Origin: Myxococcales bacterium
GTDB lineage: Bacteria > Myxococcota > Myxococcia > Myxococcales > Myxococcaceae
Assembly (NCBI GenBank): GCA_020846875.1
Contig: JADLDB010000166.1
Coordinates: 1-40,826 of the forward strand
Direction of reading: 5' to 3'
Length of the DNA stretch: 40,826 nucleotides
Positions 23,665 to 36,486 of this stretch are shown here, one piece after another; the stretch's first letter is position 1; every line of letters starts with the position of its first letter. Under the pieces are notes generated by a model. That model was not told where the DNA came from and did not search any database. It saw only the letters and a program-made list of their open reading frames with translations. The position numbers and the translations under genes are program-made.

Positions 23665-23931
23665 TCAGCGGCGGGAGAGCAGCCGCGCCAACCCATAACC
23701 AGCCAACAGCGCGCCGCCCAGCGTCAACACCGGGTGCCTTCGTACCGCGTTCCTCACCGCCGCGCGAACGCGAAGCGCGGGGGACAGCGTGAGTTCCAGG
23801 GCGTCCAACTGGGCGGACACCTTGTGGCGTGCCTGCTCGAGGCGGGCGCGCACCTCGTCGGCCGTCGCGCCGCGAGCGGCCAGCCGCGAGGCAGGGGCCT
23901 TCACCAGGTCCGCCGGCGCATCCGCGCTCAT
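23665..23931 (-). CDS. DUF3618 family membrane protein
   Basis: 88 residues. TADEVRARLEQARHKVSAQL followed by DALELTLSP is the DUF3618 pattern; a single membrane segment (VLTLGGALLAGYGLARLLS) closes the protein with terminal arginines. It lies in the usual neighbourhood for this family, beside holin-like and DUF883 proteins. ATG 23931 overlaps the upstream stop (ATGA). Confidence 0.72.
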   Translation of the reverse strand: MSADAPADLVKAPASRLAARGATADEVRARLEQARHKVSAQLDALELTLSPALRVRAAVRNAVRRHPVLTLGGALLAGYGLARLLSRR

Positions 23932-24335
23932 GCCGCACCTTCCTTCGGGGCGCCCTCTTCGGTGCCGTCCTGGCGGTGCAGCACCATCGCGCGCGTCGCC
24001 TCCAGCTCGGTGACGGAGGCGGTGAACAGCTTCCGGCCGCCGAGCTGCTTCCCGGCGACGGCGATGCCGAGGATCGCCCCCAGCAGGTTGACGCCGCCGA
24101 CGATCAGGAAGGCGAGATCCGTGGCCATCACCCGGGCCAGGGCCAGCGCGCCCGCCACACACAGGAAGCCGTAGCCGACCAGCACCAGCGGCGCGAGCGC
24201 GGCGATCACCGCCACCCGGGCGCCGACGAAGCGGGCGTCGTCCTGCAGCTCCAGCTTCGCGAGGCGGATGTGCTGGGCGGTCAGCTCGCTCAAGCCGTCG
24301 AACAGCTCGCGCAGTTGCGTCCCCAGGCTCGACAC
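23928..24335 (-). CDS. Holin superfamily III-like (DUF1469) membrane protein
   Basis: 135 residues from GTG 24335, chosen because AGGGG lies just upstream and the family N-terminus (LFDGLSELTAQHIRLAKLEL) follows at once; the frame does extend to a TTG at 24389. Two membrane helices (about 38-60 and 70-92) flank a short loop, matching the phage holin 3-6/DUF1469 family. Despite the name, chromosomal copies occur with DUF3618 and YtxH genes and not with lysis genes, as here. It is the first gene of the unit and diverges from the aminopeptidase gene with 53 bases between. Confidence 0.72.
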   Translation of the reverse strand: MSSLGTQLRELFDGLSELTAQHIRLAKLELQDDARFVGARVAVIAALAPLVLVGYGFLCVAGALALARVMATDLAFLIVGGVNLLGAILGIAVAGKQLGGRKLFTASVTELEATRAMVLHRQDGTEEGAPKEGAA

Positions 24336-24388
24336 GGCCCCTACATTACCCGATGAAAGCCGAGTATCGATGACATACGGTCCCTCCA

Positions 24389-26965
<2,577 letters not shown>

Positions 26966-27073
26966 CTAGCCTCCCCCACCGCTCGCGCGACGGGTCAGCC
27001 GGGTCTCTTCGGCGGTGCGCCGGACCGAGGCGCCTCCCCGCGCCCGGCGCCAGAGCGCCATTCCCGACGTAGT

Positions 27074-28069
27074 TCAGACGCGCTCGAGCAGCGCGCCGGC
27101 CCAGGTGAGGCCGGATCCGACCACGCACAGCGCCACCGCGTCCCCCAGCGACGGATCGTCCCAGCGCTCGCTCATCACCGACGGCGCACCCGACGCGCCG
27201 ACGTTGCCGCGTCGATCGACGTTGAAGACGTGACGCCCGTCCGGCACCTCGCAGCGGCGGGCCACCGCCTCCAGCATGCGCAGGTTCGCCTGGTGTCCGA
27301 TGAAGGTGAGGCCCGCGGCCGTGCGCCCCGGCGTCTCAAGGTACTTCCCCCGCAGCACCTCGTACGTCTCGCTGGCGCGCTTCACGGCGAACTTCTGCAC
27401 CTCGGCGCCCTGCTGGGTGAAGTGACCGAAGCGCGGCACCTTCACCTTGTCCGCCCCGGCAGGATCGCCCTTCAAGTACGTCTCCGTCACCTTCCACGGC
27501 CCGGGCACCCGCGGCGACACGACGGCAGCCGTCGAGCAGTCGCCCCACAGCACGCAGGCGCTGCGATCGGCGTAGTCCACCACCCGGGTGGAGTTCTCCG
27601 GATTCACCAGCAGGATGAAGTCCGGCAGCTTCTCGGGTCGCATCGCCTCGAGGAAGTACAACTGGCTGGCGAAGCTGGAGCATGCGCTGGCGATGTCCAG
27701 CGACGGCCCGTCGATGCCCAGCTCCTCCGCCACCCGGTTGGCCTCGGCGGGAATGCACTCGTCCGGCGAGCAGCTCCCGGCCAGCACCATGCCGATGTCC
27801 TTCACCGTCAGCTTCGCCCGCTCCAGCGCCCGCTTCCCTGCCTCCGCCCCCGTCTCGGCGTTCGACATCGTCGCCGCTTCGATCGCCAGGCGGGGATCGC
27901 GATTCTTCGTCTGGCGAATGTAGTCGAGCGGCAGCACCGTGTGCCGGGCCTTGATCCCCACCCGCTCGATGATCCACTCGTCGTTGGTCCCGATGTCCAG
28001 GGACTCGAGGAACGCGTTCGTCACCACGTTCTCAGGGTGGAAGTGGCCGATGGCGTGAAGATAGAGCAC
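27074..28069 (-). CDS. 3-oxoacyl-ACP synthase III (FabH)-like enzyme
   Basis: 331 residues. The triad of KAS III enzymes is present: Cys130 (DIASACSSF), His259 (IGHQANLRM) and Asn289 (GNVGASGAP). It condenses an acyl-CoA starter with malonyl-ACP or another acyl group. The N-terminus differs from standard FabH and the gene is not next to other fabs, so a specialised role (starter selection, hydrocarbon or lipid synthesis) is possible. The start is GTG 28069. A possible promoter on the minus strand is TTGAAA (28135-28130) with TTAGGA (28112-28107), 17 bases apart, but the -10 is poor. Confidence 0.85.
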   Translation of the reverse strand: MLYLHAIGHFHPENVVTNAFLESLDIGTNDEWIIERVGIKARHTVLPLDYIRQTKNRDPRLAIEAATMSNAETGAEAGKRALERAKLTVKDIGMVLAGSCSPDECIPAEANRVAEELGIDGPSLDIASACSSFASQLYFLEAMRPEKLPDFILLVNPENSTRVVDYADRSACVLWGDCSTAAVVSPRVPGPWKVTETYLKGDPAGADKVKVPRFGHFTQQGAEVQKFAVKRASETYEVLRGKYLETPGRTAAGLTFIGHQANLRMLEAVARRCEVPDGRHVFNVDRRGNVGASGAPSVMSERWDDPSLGDAVALCVVGSGLTWAGALLERV

Positions 28070-28177
28070 GGTGAGCGGTTCTCCCCCTCAGCGGGTAGAC
28101 GCGCCGTCCTAACCGGTCCCCCGGCCTCATTTCAAGACCGGAGAGTCACGCTATTACATTCGTCAGCCTTTGGGACG

Positions 28178-29509
28178 TCAGGGCTCGCGCCACATCACGA
28201 CGCCCGGCTTCAGGTTGGCGTTGGCGCGGTTGTCGTAGTGGAAGATCAACGTCAGCTTCCCCGGCGCGTGTTGCCACATCGACAGCCACTCGCCGCCGAA
28301 CTGCACGGGAGAGCCGGTGGGCGCGCAGGTGGTGAAGGTGACGCCGTCGTCGGACTTCGCCAGCTTCGGCCCCCCGCACATGATGAGCGCGCCGTTGGCG
28401 GCGAAGTTGCCCGCCACCCGCGTCCGCCCCGACGCCTCGGCCGTGAGGGCCTGGTAGTACCGGGTGGAGTGGAACGTCACCCCGTTGCCGTTGCGAGGCA
28501 TGGCCACGGGCGTGGACCAGGTGACGCCCAGCCCATCGGTGCCCTTCGCGTAAAAGAGCTCGGGGCTCTGATCGTTCATCGCTGCAGGCTCGACGTTGCG
28601 CAGGTGGAAGGCGACGTGCGGCACCTTGCCCACGAAGACCAGCGTCACCGACGGACGGCGACCCGGCTGGGACACGTCCACAGCGCCCGAGGTGGCGATG
28701 GGATTGACGCTGCCCGCGCCCGGACGCCAATAGACCAGCTCGGCCAGCCCCCCCAGCCGATCCTGGAAGAAGGCGACCGCCGGCAGCCCGTCGGAGTCGA
28801 CCGCCACCGACACCGGATCCTGCAGCGCCATCGCGCCCGGGGCCTTCTCCTCGGTCCAGGAGGCGCCGTCCGAGGCCCGGCGCCGCAGCACCAGCTCACT
28901 GCCCTGCACGTAGGCCAGCTCCGTCAACCCACCGTGCATCACCAGGCTGGGGTTGGACACCGCCGCGGCGCCGCCCACCGGCGAGACGCTCTGCAGCGAG
29001 AAGTTGGCGCCGTCGTCGTCGCTCCACGCGTAGCGGATCACGTTGTCGGTGAAGCGCACGTAGGCGATGCCGATCCTCCCAGTGCTCGAGTCCCGGGCGA
29101 CGCTCACCTGCCGGAGGGGATGGGCGACGTCGACCTCACCCACCACCTCGATCTGCTTCGGGCTGGTCCACTCGGGGACGCTGCCGTTCCACCGGGTGAA
29201 GAAGAGCCGCGTGTCCTGGCGGAAGTCGTCGCCGTTGGGATCGTCCTCCAGGTAGGCGACGAGCGGGTGGCCGTGCTGGTCAGGCGCCGACGACACCGAC
29301 ACCCCCAGCCGGGTCTTCAGCGTCGCGCCCGTCGGCAGCTCCTCGATCACCGACCAGCCGGTGGGCGGATCGTCCCCTCGGGGCCAGCCCGCGTCGACGC
29401 CCGCGTCCACTCCGGCGTCCTCTTCCGTGCCCGCGTCCTGGACGGTGGTCCTCTTCGGACAGGCGGTCAGCAGCGCGACGACGGCCAACGACGCGACGAA
29501 CCGGATCAT
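28178..29509 (-). CDS. Lipoprotein with sialidase/BNR-like beta-propeller pattern
   Basis: 443 residues. Signal peptide with lipobox LTAC (Cys17), then an Asp-Ala-Gly linker (EEDAGVDAGVDAG). The rest has repeating strand patterns with SxDDGxxF/W-type turns (WSDDDGANFSL, AKSDDGVTFTTC, RASDGASWTEE), as in BNR or Asp-box propellers. No catalytic residues of a true sialidase can be assigned, so it is more likely a surface binding protein. The gene stands alone upstream of the KAS III-like gene on the same strand with a 108-base gap. Confidence 0.7.
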   Translation of the reverse strand: MIRFVASLAVVALLTACPKRTTVQDAGTEEDAGVDAGVDAGWPRGDDPPTGWSVIEELPTGATLKTRLGVSVSSAPDQHGHPLVAYLEDDPNGDDFRQDTRLFFTRWNGSVPEWTSPKQIEVVGEVDVAHPLRQVSVARDSSTGRIGIAYVRFTDNVIRYAWSDDDGANFSLQSVSPVGGAAAVSNPSLVMHGGLTELAYVQGSELVLRRRASDGASWTEEKAPGAMALQDPVSVAVDSDGLPAVAFFQDRLGGLAELVYWRPGAGSVNPIATSGAVDVSQPGRRPSVTLVFVGKVPHVAFHLRNVEPAAMNDQSPELFYAKGTDGLGVTWSTPVAMPRNGNGVTFHSTRYYQALTAEASGRTRVAGNFAANGALIMCGGPKLAKSDDGVTFTTCAPTGSPVQFGGEWLSMWQHAPGKLTLIFHYDNRANANLKPGVVMWREP

Positions 29510-29538
29510 CTAGACACTCCCTTGCAGCGTTCGAGTCT

Positions 29539-30687
29539 TCAGGCCCCGGCGGCCTTGAGGATTTCCCGGGCGATCACCACGCGCTGGATCTCACTGGTGC
29601 CCTCGTAGATCGTCTGGACGCGCGCGTCGCGCAGGTAGCGCTCCACGGGGAACTCGTCGATGTACCCGTACCCGCCGTGGATCTGCACCGCCTTGTCGCA
29701 GACCTTGTTGCTCATCTCCGAGGCGAACAACTTCGCCATCGACGCCTCGCGGGTGAAGGGCCGCTTCGAGTCCTTGAGGAAGGCGGCGCGCAAGGTGAGC
29801 AGCTCGGCGGCCTGCTGCGAGGTGGCCATGTCCGCCATCATGAAGCGCAGCGCCTGGAAGTCGCCGATCGCGTGGCCGAAGGCGTGGCGCTCCTTCGAGT
29901 ACTTCACCGAGGCCTCGAGGGCCGCGCGGGCGACGCCGCACGCCTGGGAGGCGATGCCGATCCGCCCGCCGTCCAGCGCGATCATCGCCAGCTTGAAGCC
30001 GTCACCCAGCTTGCCCAGCAAGTGAGCGTCGGTGAGCTCGACGTTCTCGAGGATCACCTGCACGGTGTTGGAGCCGCGCAGGCCCAGCTTGTCCTCGGGC
30101 TTCGAGTACGAGAGGCCCGCCGTCCCCTTCTCCACCAGGAAGCAGGACAGGCCCTTGTTCCCGTCGTTGGAGGTCCGCGCCCACACCACCAGCACCCCCG
30201 CGTACTGGCCGGAGGTGATCCACTGCTTGGTGCCATTCAAGATCCAGCGATCGCCCCGCTTCACCGCGGTCGTCTTGCCCGCGCCGGGGTCCGATCCTGC
30301 GTGCGGCTCCGACAGCGCGAAGGCGCCGGCCACCAGCTTGCCGTTCACCAGCTCGGGTACGTACTTGCGCTTCTGCGCCTCGGTGCCGATCTGGCAGATC
30401 AGCTCGCTGGACATGTTGGTGACGGCCATGCCCACCGAGGTGGACGCGCAGGCGTGAGAGATCTCCATCATCGCCAGGGCGTAGCTGACGGCGCCGGCGC
30501 CGGCCCCCCCGTACTCCTCGGGCACGTTGACGCCCAGCAGCCCCAGCTCGCCCATCTGCCGGTACACGTCGACGGGGAAGCGCTCCAGCCGATCGGTGTC
30601 GCGAGCGCGCGGGGCCACCACGTCCCGCGCGAAGGTGCGCGCGGTGTCGCGGATCAGCCTCTGCGTCTCGGTGAGCTCGAGCTCCAC
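29539..30687 (-). CDS. Acyl-CoA dehydrogenase, copy 1
   Basis: 382 residues, typical of short/medium-chain acyl-CoA dehydrogenases. Flavin and substrate motifs are intact (FALSEPHAGSDPGAGKTTAV, WILNGTKQWITSG, QIHGGYGYIDEFPVERYLRD). The catalytic base is Glu362 in IYEGTSEIQ. It introduces a 2,3 double bond into acyl-CoA, passing electrons to ETF, in fatty-acid or butanoate breakdown. It begins one base after the small gene upstream (30689), so it is in the same transcript as the second dehydrogenase at 31129. Confidence 0.93.
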   Translation of the reverse strand: MELELTETQRLIRDTARTFARDVVAPRARDTDRLERFPVDVYRQMGELGLLGVNVPEEYGGAGAGAVSYALAMMEISHACASTSVGMAVTNMSSELICQIGTEAQKRKYVPELVNGKLVAGAFALSEPHAGSDPGAGKTTAVKRGDRWILNGTKQWITSGQYAGVLVVWARTSNDGNKGLSCFLVEKGTAGLSYSKPEDKLGLRGSNTVQVILENVELTDAHLLGKLGDGFKLAMIALDGGRIGIASQACGVARAALEASVKYSKERHAFGHAIGDFQALRFMMADMATSQQAAELLTLRAAFLKDSKRPFTREASMAKLFASEMSNKVCDKAVQIHGGYGYIDEFPVERYLRDARVQTIYEGTSEIQRVVIAREILKAAGA

Positions 30688-30688
30688 G

Positions 30689-31126
30689 TCAGTGCACGGC
30701 CTTGAGGTTGAACGGGAACTCGATCGGGTGATCCTTCCCGTCGGGCGGCTTGGGGAAGGCCATGGTGGACAGCACCGCGACGACGCAGTCGTGCAGCTTG
30801 GAGTCCTTCAGCGTCGACTCCTTCTTCTTCACCGCGGCCTTCTTCACCACGCCCTCGCCGGTGATCACCCAGGCCGTCTTCAGCGAGCCTTCCACCTTCT
30901 TGCTGCCCTTGTTCGCCATCGACTCCTCGTAGCAGCCCTGGATCTGCGGCTGGTACGACAGCACCACCTGCTTGATGGAGTCGGGGGTGAAGGGCAGCTT
31001 GGAGATGTCCGGGCCGGCCGGCTTCTCAGGCTGGGCGATCGCGTCCTTCACCAGGTTCTTCATGGTGTCGGACTTCGGGGCGGGATCCTGCGCGAGCGCG
31101 ACGGCGACGAGGAGCGTGGTGATCAT
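30689..31126 (-). CDS. AgmX/PglI C-terminal-domain protein
   Basis: 145 residues. The N-terminus MITTLLVAVALAQ is a short signal peptide. The body matches the AgmX/PglI C-terminal pattern of Myxococcota: QIQGCYEESM, a GSLKTAWVITGEGVV strand, STLKDSKLHDCVVAVL and FPKPPDG, with the two conserved cysteines spaced about 50 residues. These domains occur on gliding-motility and envelope proteins; here it is alone. It sits between two acyl-CoA dehydrogenase genes with 1- and 2-base gaps, an odd location for an exported protein. Confidence 0.72.
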   Translation of the reverse strand: MITTLLVAVALAQDPAPKSDTMKNLVKDAIAQPEKPAGPDISKLPFTPDSIKQVVLSYQPQIQGCYEESMANKGSKKVEGSLKTAWVITGEGVVKKAAVKKKESTLKDSKLHDCVVAVLSTMAFPKPPDGKDHPIEFPFNLKAVH

Positions 31127-31128
31127 GG

Positions 31129-32271
<1,143 letters not shown>

Positions 32272-32323
32272 GGGGGCGCCTCTAGCACTTGTGGGGGCGG
32301 TGTGCAGCGGTAGCCTCTGCGCC

Positions 32324-32464
32324 GTGAAGCGCCGGTTGGGCAAGGAGCGGCTCTTCACCCCGGAGGAGCGCGGCGCGCGGGCGATCGGCACCGTCCCGAC
32401 CGGGTGTCCCAGCTACCAGGCGCGCCGTGAACCGACCGCCGCGAAGCCGACCGTCTTCCTCTAG
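32324..32464 (+). pseudogene. 5' part of a reading frame interrupted by TAG
   Basis: From GTG 32324, 46 codons with strong third-position G/C bias run to TAG at 32462-32464. The same frame continues without another stop to 32782, with equal codon bias immediately after the TAG (DCPDYDVETVKKW). This suggests one 152-codon gene broken by an in-frame amber codon, through mutation, sequencing error or, less likely, readthrough. The product is unrecognised; it is basic with a GCPSYQARR motif. A separate short gene is the alternative. Confidence 0.45.
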
Positions 32465-32482
32465 GACTGCCCCGACTACGAC

Positions 32483-32782
32483 GTGGAGACCGTGAAGAAG
32501 TGGGTGGGCGAGCAGAACGCGTACACCCGACCCGAGGTGATGGAAGGAGTGCTGCGGGCGCTCAAGGAGCGCGACGGCGGCATGACCGAATTGGTGGTGG
32601 GCGAGCGCTGCGGCATCACCATCCCCTCGCGCTACGCCTGCGAGCACTCGGGCTTCGACGCCATGCTGGAGCGCGTGGGGGGGGTGAAGCGATCGCTCTC
32701 GATGCTCAAGCGCAAGCTGACCGGCAAGCCGTACCAACGGCCGGGCACGACGGAGCGCGGCGACGGCGAGCCGGAGGTGTAA
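32483..32782 (+). CDS. Unknown small protein, possibly the 3' part of an interrupted gene
   Basis: 99 residues if started at GTG 32483; no clear ribosome site precedes it, which favours its being the continuation of the frame at 32324. The sequence is helical and charged, with a ERCGITIPSRYACEHSGF segment carrying two cysteines. The tail is basic (RSLSMLKRKLTGKPYQRP). No signal or membrane segment. No family is recognised. It converges with the enoyl-CoA hydratase gene. Confidence 0.5.
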   Translation: METVKKWVGEQNAYTRPEVMEGVLRALKERDGGMTELVVGERCGITIPSRYACEHSGFDAMLERVGGVKRSLSMLKRKLTGKPYQRPGTTERGDGEPEV

Positions 32783-32832
32783 CGCCCAACGACGCAGAGG
32801 CCGTCCGAGCGCGCGGGCGCCTCGCCTCTTCC

Positions 32833-33609
32833 TCAGGTGCCCTTGAACTCGGCGGCGCGCTTCTCCACGAAGGCCTTCATGCCTTCGCGCTGATCGGCGG
32901 TGCCGAAGAGCAGCGCGAACGCCTGGCGCTCCAGCTCGTTGGCGTCCTTGAGGGGAAGATCCGCCCCGTGCTCGATCACCCGCTTGGCCTGGGACACGGC
33001 CACCGGGCCGCGCTTCGCGATCGTCCCCGCCACCTTCCTGCAGTGGCCGAGCAGCTCCGCCGCCGGCAGCACCTCCAGCACCAGGCCGATCTCTTTCGCC
33101 TTCGCCGCGTCGATCATCTCGCCGGTGAAGATCAGCTCCTTCGCGCGCGCCTTGCCCACCAGCCGGGTCAGCCGCTGCGTGCCGCCGAAGCCGGGGATCA
33201 CCGCCAGCGTCACCTCCGGCACGCCCAGCTTCGCCTTCTCGCTCGCGTAGATCAGATCGCAGGCCAGCGCGAGCTCGCAGCCGCCGCCCAGCGCGAAGCC
33301 GTTCACCGCCGCGATGGTGGGGACCTGCAGCGCCTCGAGCGAGGCCAGCACCCGGTGCCCCATTTGCGCGAAGATCAACGCCTGCGCCGTCGTGTACTGC
33401 GTCATCTCGCCGATGTCGGCGCCCGCCACGAAGGCCTTCTCGCCCGCACCGGTGAGGATCACCGCCCGCAGCGCGCCGTCGTGGGCGACCCTGGTGATCG
33501 CCTCCTCGAGCTCGCGGAGCACCTGCTGGTTCAGCGCGTTCAACGCCTTCGGGCGATCGATGGTGATCACCGCTACTGCGCCGTCGAGCTCGAGTCGAAC
33601 GAAGTCCAT
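32833..33609 (-). CDS. Enoyl-CoA hydratase (crotonase family)
   Basis: 258 residues, standard crotonase length. Both catalytic glutamates are present: Glu112 (GGGCELALACD) and Glu132 (PEVTLAVIPGFGGTQRL); the oxyanion segment FVAGADIGEM is also typical. It hydrates 2-enoyl-CoA to 3-hydroxyacyl-CoA. It is encoded 13 bases downstream of 3-hydroxybutyryl-CoA dehydrogenase, the next step of the same pathway, so the pair likely serves beta-oxidation or the crotonyl-CoA/butanoate route and can feed hydroxyacyl-CoA to PHA. Confidence 0.94.
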   Translation of the reverse strand: MDFVRLELDGAVAVITIDRPKALNALNQQVLRELEEAITRVAHDGALRAVILTGAGEKAFVAGADIGEMTQYTTAQALIFAQMGHRVLASLEALQVPTIAAVNGFALGGGCELALACDLIYASEKAKLGVPEVTLAVIPGFGGTQRLTRLVGKARAKELIFTGEMIDAAKAKEIGLVLEVLPAAELLGHCRKVAGTIAKRGPVAVSQAKRVIEHGADLPLKDANELERQAFALLFGTADQREGMKAFVEKRAAEFKGT

Positions 33610-33622
33610 GGGAGTTTCCCTT

Positions 33623-34471
<849 letters not shown>

Positions 34472-34502
34472 GGCGGCCTCGTACCCCCGGCCTGCGGGAG
34501 TT

Positions 34503-34859
34503 TCAACGCGGCCGTGACAGCTCGATCACCAGGCTCGTGTCCGAGCCGGGATCGAAGTCCTGCTGGAAGCTGGCAGTCCCCGCGTCCGCCAACCACACGC
34601 TCGCCACGGCGCGGTGCTGGCCCCGCTCGAGCGGCAGCTTGAGCTCGGGCTCGCTGGTGAGCCCCGCGGGGCTCGTGAATTCCTGTCGCCCCAGCAACGA
34701 GTCCTGATCCCAGATCTGCACCTCCAGCCGCCGCACGTCGGCGTACTGGAGGGGGAGCCGCCAGGTGATGGTCCGCTCTGACGCCAAGAAGCCGAAGCCG
34801 CTGCGCCACAGCACGAAGCCGAGCCCCAGGAGGATCAAGAATGGCAGGCGCTTCTTCAT
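34503..34859 (-). CDS. Small membrane-anchored protein, unknown function
   Basis: 118 residues. One N-terminal membrane segment ([20 protein letters not shown]) anchors a beta-rich domain ([33 protein letters not shown]) that should face the periplasm. No motif is recognised. It lies 12 bases after the preceding unknown gene, within the unit headed by the Mrp ATPase gene. Confidence 0.65.
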   Translation of the reverse strand: MKKRLPFLILLGLGFVLWRSGFGFLASERTITWRLPLQYADVRRLEVQIWDQDSLLGRQEFTSPAGLTSEPELKLPLERGQHRAVASVWLADAGTASFQQDFDPGSDTSLVIELSRPR

Positions 34860-34871
34860 CGCGGCCGAGCG

Positions 34872-35378
34872 TCAGTCGCTTTCGGGCGGCGGCTCCTCGT
34901 CGCGCTTCTCGGACTTCTTCTTCTTGTCGCTGGCGTACTTCGTGCGCAGCTCGTTCACCGACACCTTCGGGAGCAGCGACGGCGCCTCGCCCTTCACCCG
35001 ATCCGGCACCAGCTTCACCTCGGCGCGCACCTCGATGGTCATCCCGGCGATCATCTTGAGCAGCTCGTCGCGCAGCCGATCGGACTGGAGAAGCTTGCGC
35101 ACCTCTTCGCTGACGACGCGCCCGATCTCGTCCTTCGTCTTGTCTGCCTGGGACACCAGGAAGGTGAGCGCCTCCTTGGGCAGCTTGAGCTGGCCCGCCA
35201 GCCTGCGAATGCCTTCCTCGGACATGAAGACGGCGCCCAGCCCGGCCCAAGCCATGCGGCGCACGAAGTCGGGCACGAAGCCCTTCTTCTCGTCACCCAC
35301 CTCGTCAGAGTCGGTGTCGAGCGGATCTTCCGGAGGCAGCTCGTCGATCGCCATGGGCAGATCCCACTCTACTCTCAC
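34872..35378 (-). CDS. Conserved-looking charged protein, unknown function
   Basis: 168 residues from GTG 35378, which overlaps the Mrp stop as GTGA; ATG 35354 is the alternative. An acidic N-terminus (LPPEDPLDTDSDEVGDEKK) precedes a helical core (FVRRMAWAGLGAVFMSEEGI, KTKDEIGRVVSEEVRKLLQ), and an amphipathic strand (MTIEVRAEVKLVPD). The tail is Lys/Glu-rich. The helical core recalls phasin-like or membrane-surface proteins, without a firm match. Its coupling to Mrp is conserved in pattern with other coupled pairs in this window. Confidence 0.6.
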   Translation of the reverse strand: MRVEWDLPMAIDELPPEDPLDTDSDEVGDEKKGFVPDFVRRMAWAGLGAVFMSEEGIRRLAGQLKLPKEALTFLVSQADKTKDEIGRVVSEEVRKLLQSDRLRDELLKMIAGMTIEVRAEVKLVPDRVKGEAPSLLPKVSVNELRTKYASDKKKKSEKRDEEPPPESD

Positions 35379-36460
35379 GCCGTCTGGATGTTGATTTTCG
35401 GCGCCTGGCGCAGGGTGTTCTCCTGAGAGACCCTGGCCGCCACCTTGCCGGCGATGTCCATGAAGGCCTTCGCTTCGGCGCTGTCCGGGTGGGCCACCAC
35501 CACCGGCAGGCCTTGATCGCCGCCCTGGCGGATCTTCAGGTCGAGCGGCACGTCGCCGAGGTACGCCATGGCCATCAAGTCGGCGGCCTTCTTCCCGCCG
35601 CCGGTGTCGAAGATGTGAGTGCCCTTGCCGCAGTGCGGGCAGAGGAACTGGGACATGTTCTCGACGATCCCCAGCACGGGGACGCCCAGCTTGTCGAACA
35701 TCTGCTTGGCGCGCACCACGTCGGCCAGCGCCACGTCCTGGGGCGTCGTCACCAGCACCGCGCCCGAGCTGCGCACCTGCTGCGCCACGGTGAGCGGTAC
35801 GTCGCCCGTCCCCGGAGGCAGATCCATCACCAGGTAGTCCAGCTCGCCCCAGCTCACGTCGCGCACCAACTGCATCAGCGCCCCGTGGATCATCGGCCCG
35901 CGCCAGATCAGCGCCTGGTCGGCCTCGACCAGGAAGCCGATCGACATCACCTTCAGGCCGTGGGCCTCGAGCGGCTCCAGCGTCTTGCCGTCGCGCGACA
36001 CCGGCTTGCGGCTGATGCCCGTCATCACCGGCATGGACGGCCCGTAGAAGTCGGCGTCGAGCAGCCCCACCTTCGCCCCGTGGCGCGCCAGCGCGCAGGC
36101 CAGGTTGAGCGCCAGCGTGGACTTGCCCACCCCCCCCTTCCCTGCGCCCACCATCACCACGTTCTTCACGCCGGGCAACAGCGCGTCCTTCGAGGCGCCC
36201 ATCGGCGCGGCGCGCACCTTCGCCGTCATCTCCACGGCTACCGTGCCGATGCCGGGCAGGGCCTTGAGCGCGCTCTCGGCCTGGGCCTTCAGTTGATCCT
36301 TCACCGGGCAGGCCGGCGTGGTGAGCTCGATCTTCAGCGACACGTCTGCGCCGGTGATCTTCAGATCCTTCACGAAGCCGGCGGTGACGATGTCGACGTT
36401 GAGATCGGGGTCCATCACCTTCGACATGGCTGAGAGGACGTCTCGTTCCTGAATGCTCAT
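35375..36460 (-). CDS. mrp: Mrp/ApbC iron-sulfur carrier ATPase
   Basis: 361 residues. An N-terminal MIP18/DUF59 domain (about 5-80, PDLNVDIVTAGFV, TTPACPVKDQ) precedes a deviant Walker A P-loop GKGGVGKS at 107-114 and switch motifs DLPPGTGD. The CPHC motif (C274/C277) is the inter-subunit cluster site. It binds and transfers Fe-S clusters to target proteins in the cytoplasm, driven by ATP. It heads a minus-strand unit with two unknown genes and two butanoate enzymes, and diverges from the glycosyltransferase gene. Confidence 0.93.
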   Translation of the reverse strand: MSIQERDVLSAMSKVMDPDLNVDIVTAGFVKDLKITGADVSLKIELTTPACPVKDQLKAQAESALKALPGIGTVAVEMTAKVRAAPMGASKDALLPGVKNVVMVGAGKGGVGKSTLALNLACALARHGAKVGLLDADFYGPSMPVMTGISRKPVSRDGKTLEPLEAHGLKVMSIGFLVEADQALIWRGPMIHGALMQLVRDVSWGELDYLVMDLPPGTGDVPLTVAQQVRSSGAVLVTTPQDVALADVVRAKQMFDKLGVPVLGIVENMSQFLCPHCGKGTHIFDTGGGKKAADLMAMAYLGDVPLDLKIRQGGDQGLPVVVAHPDSAEAKAFMDIAGKVAARVSQENTLRQAPKINIQTA

Positions 36461-36486
36461 GAGGGTTCCTGTTGGAGGAATCGCAG

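Noticed and set aside
23928-24335. Holin-like gene as evidence of a prophage
   Set aside because: No other phage genes are near; this family regularly occurs with DUF3618 and YtxH genes on chromosomes.
26966-27073. GC-rich gap between convergent genes as a terminator
   Set aside because: Only short GC-rich inverted stretches without T-runs on either strand; nothing firm to call.
27230-29608. 792-codon plus-strand frame opposite the KAS III and lipoprotein genes
   Set aside because: Composition is that of an antisense frame (His/Arg/Gly-rich, no domains), while the minus strand holds recognisable proteins with correct codon bias.
32462-32464. TAG decoded as pyrrolysine
   Set aside because: No sign of the pyrrolysine machinery in the window, several genes here end normally in TAG, and the protein is not a methylamine methyltransferase.
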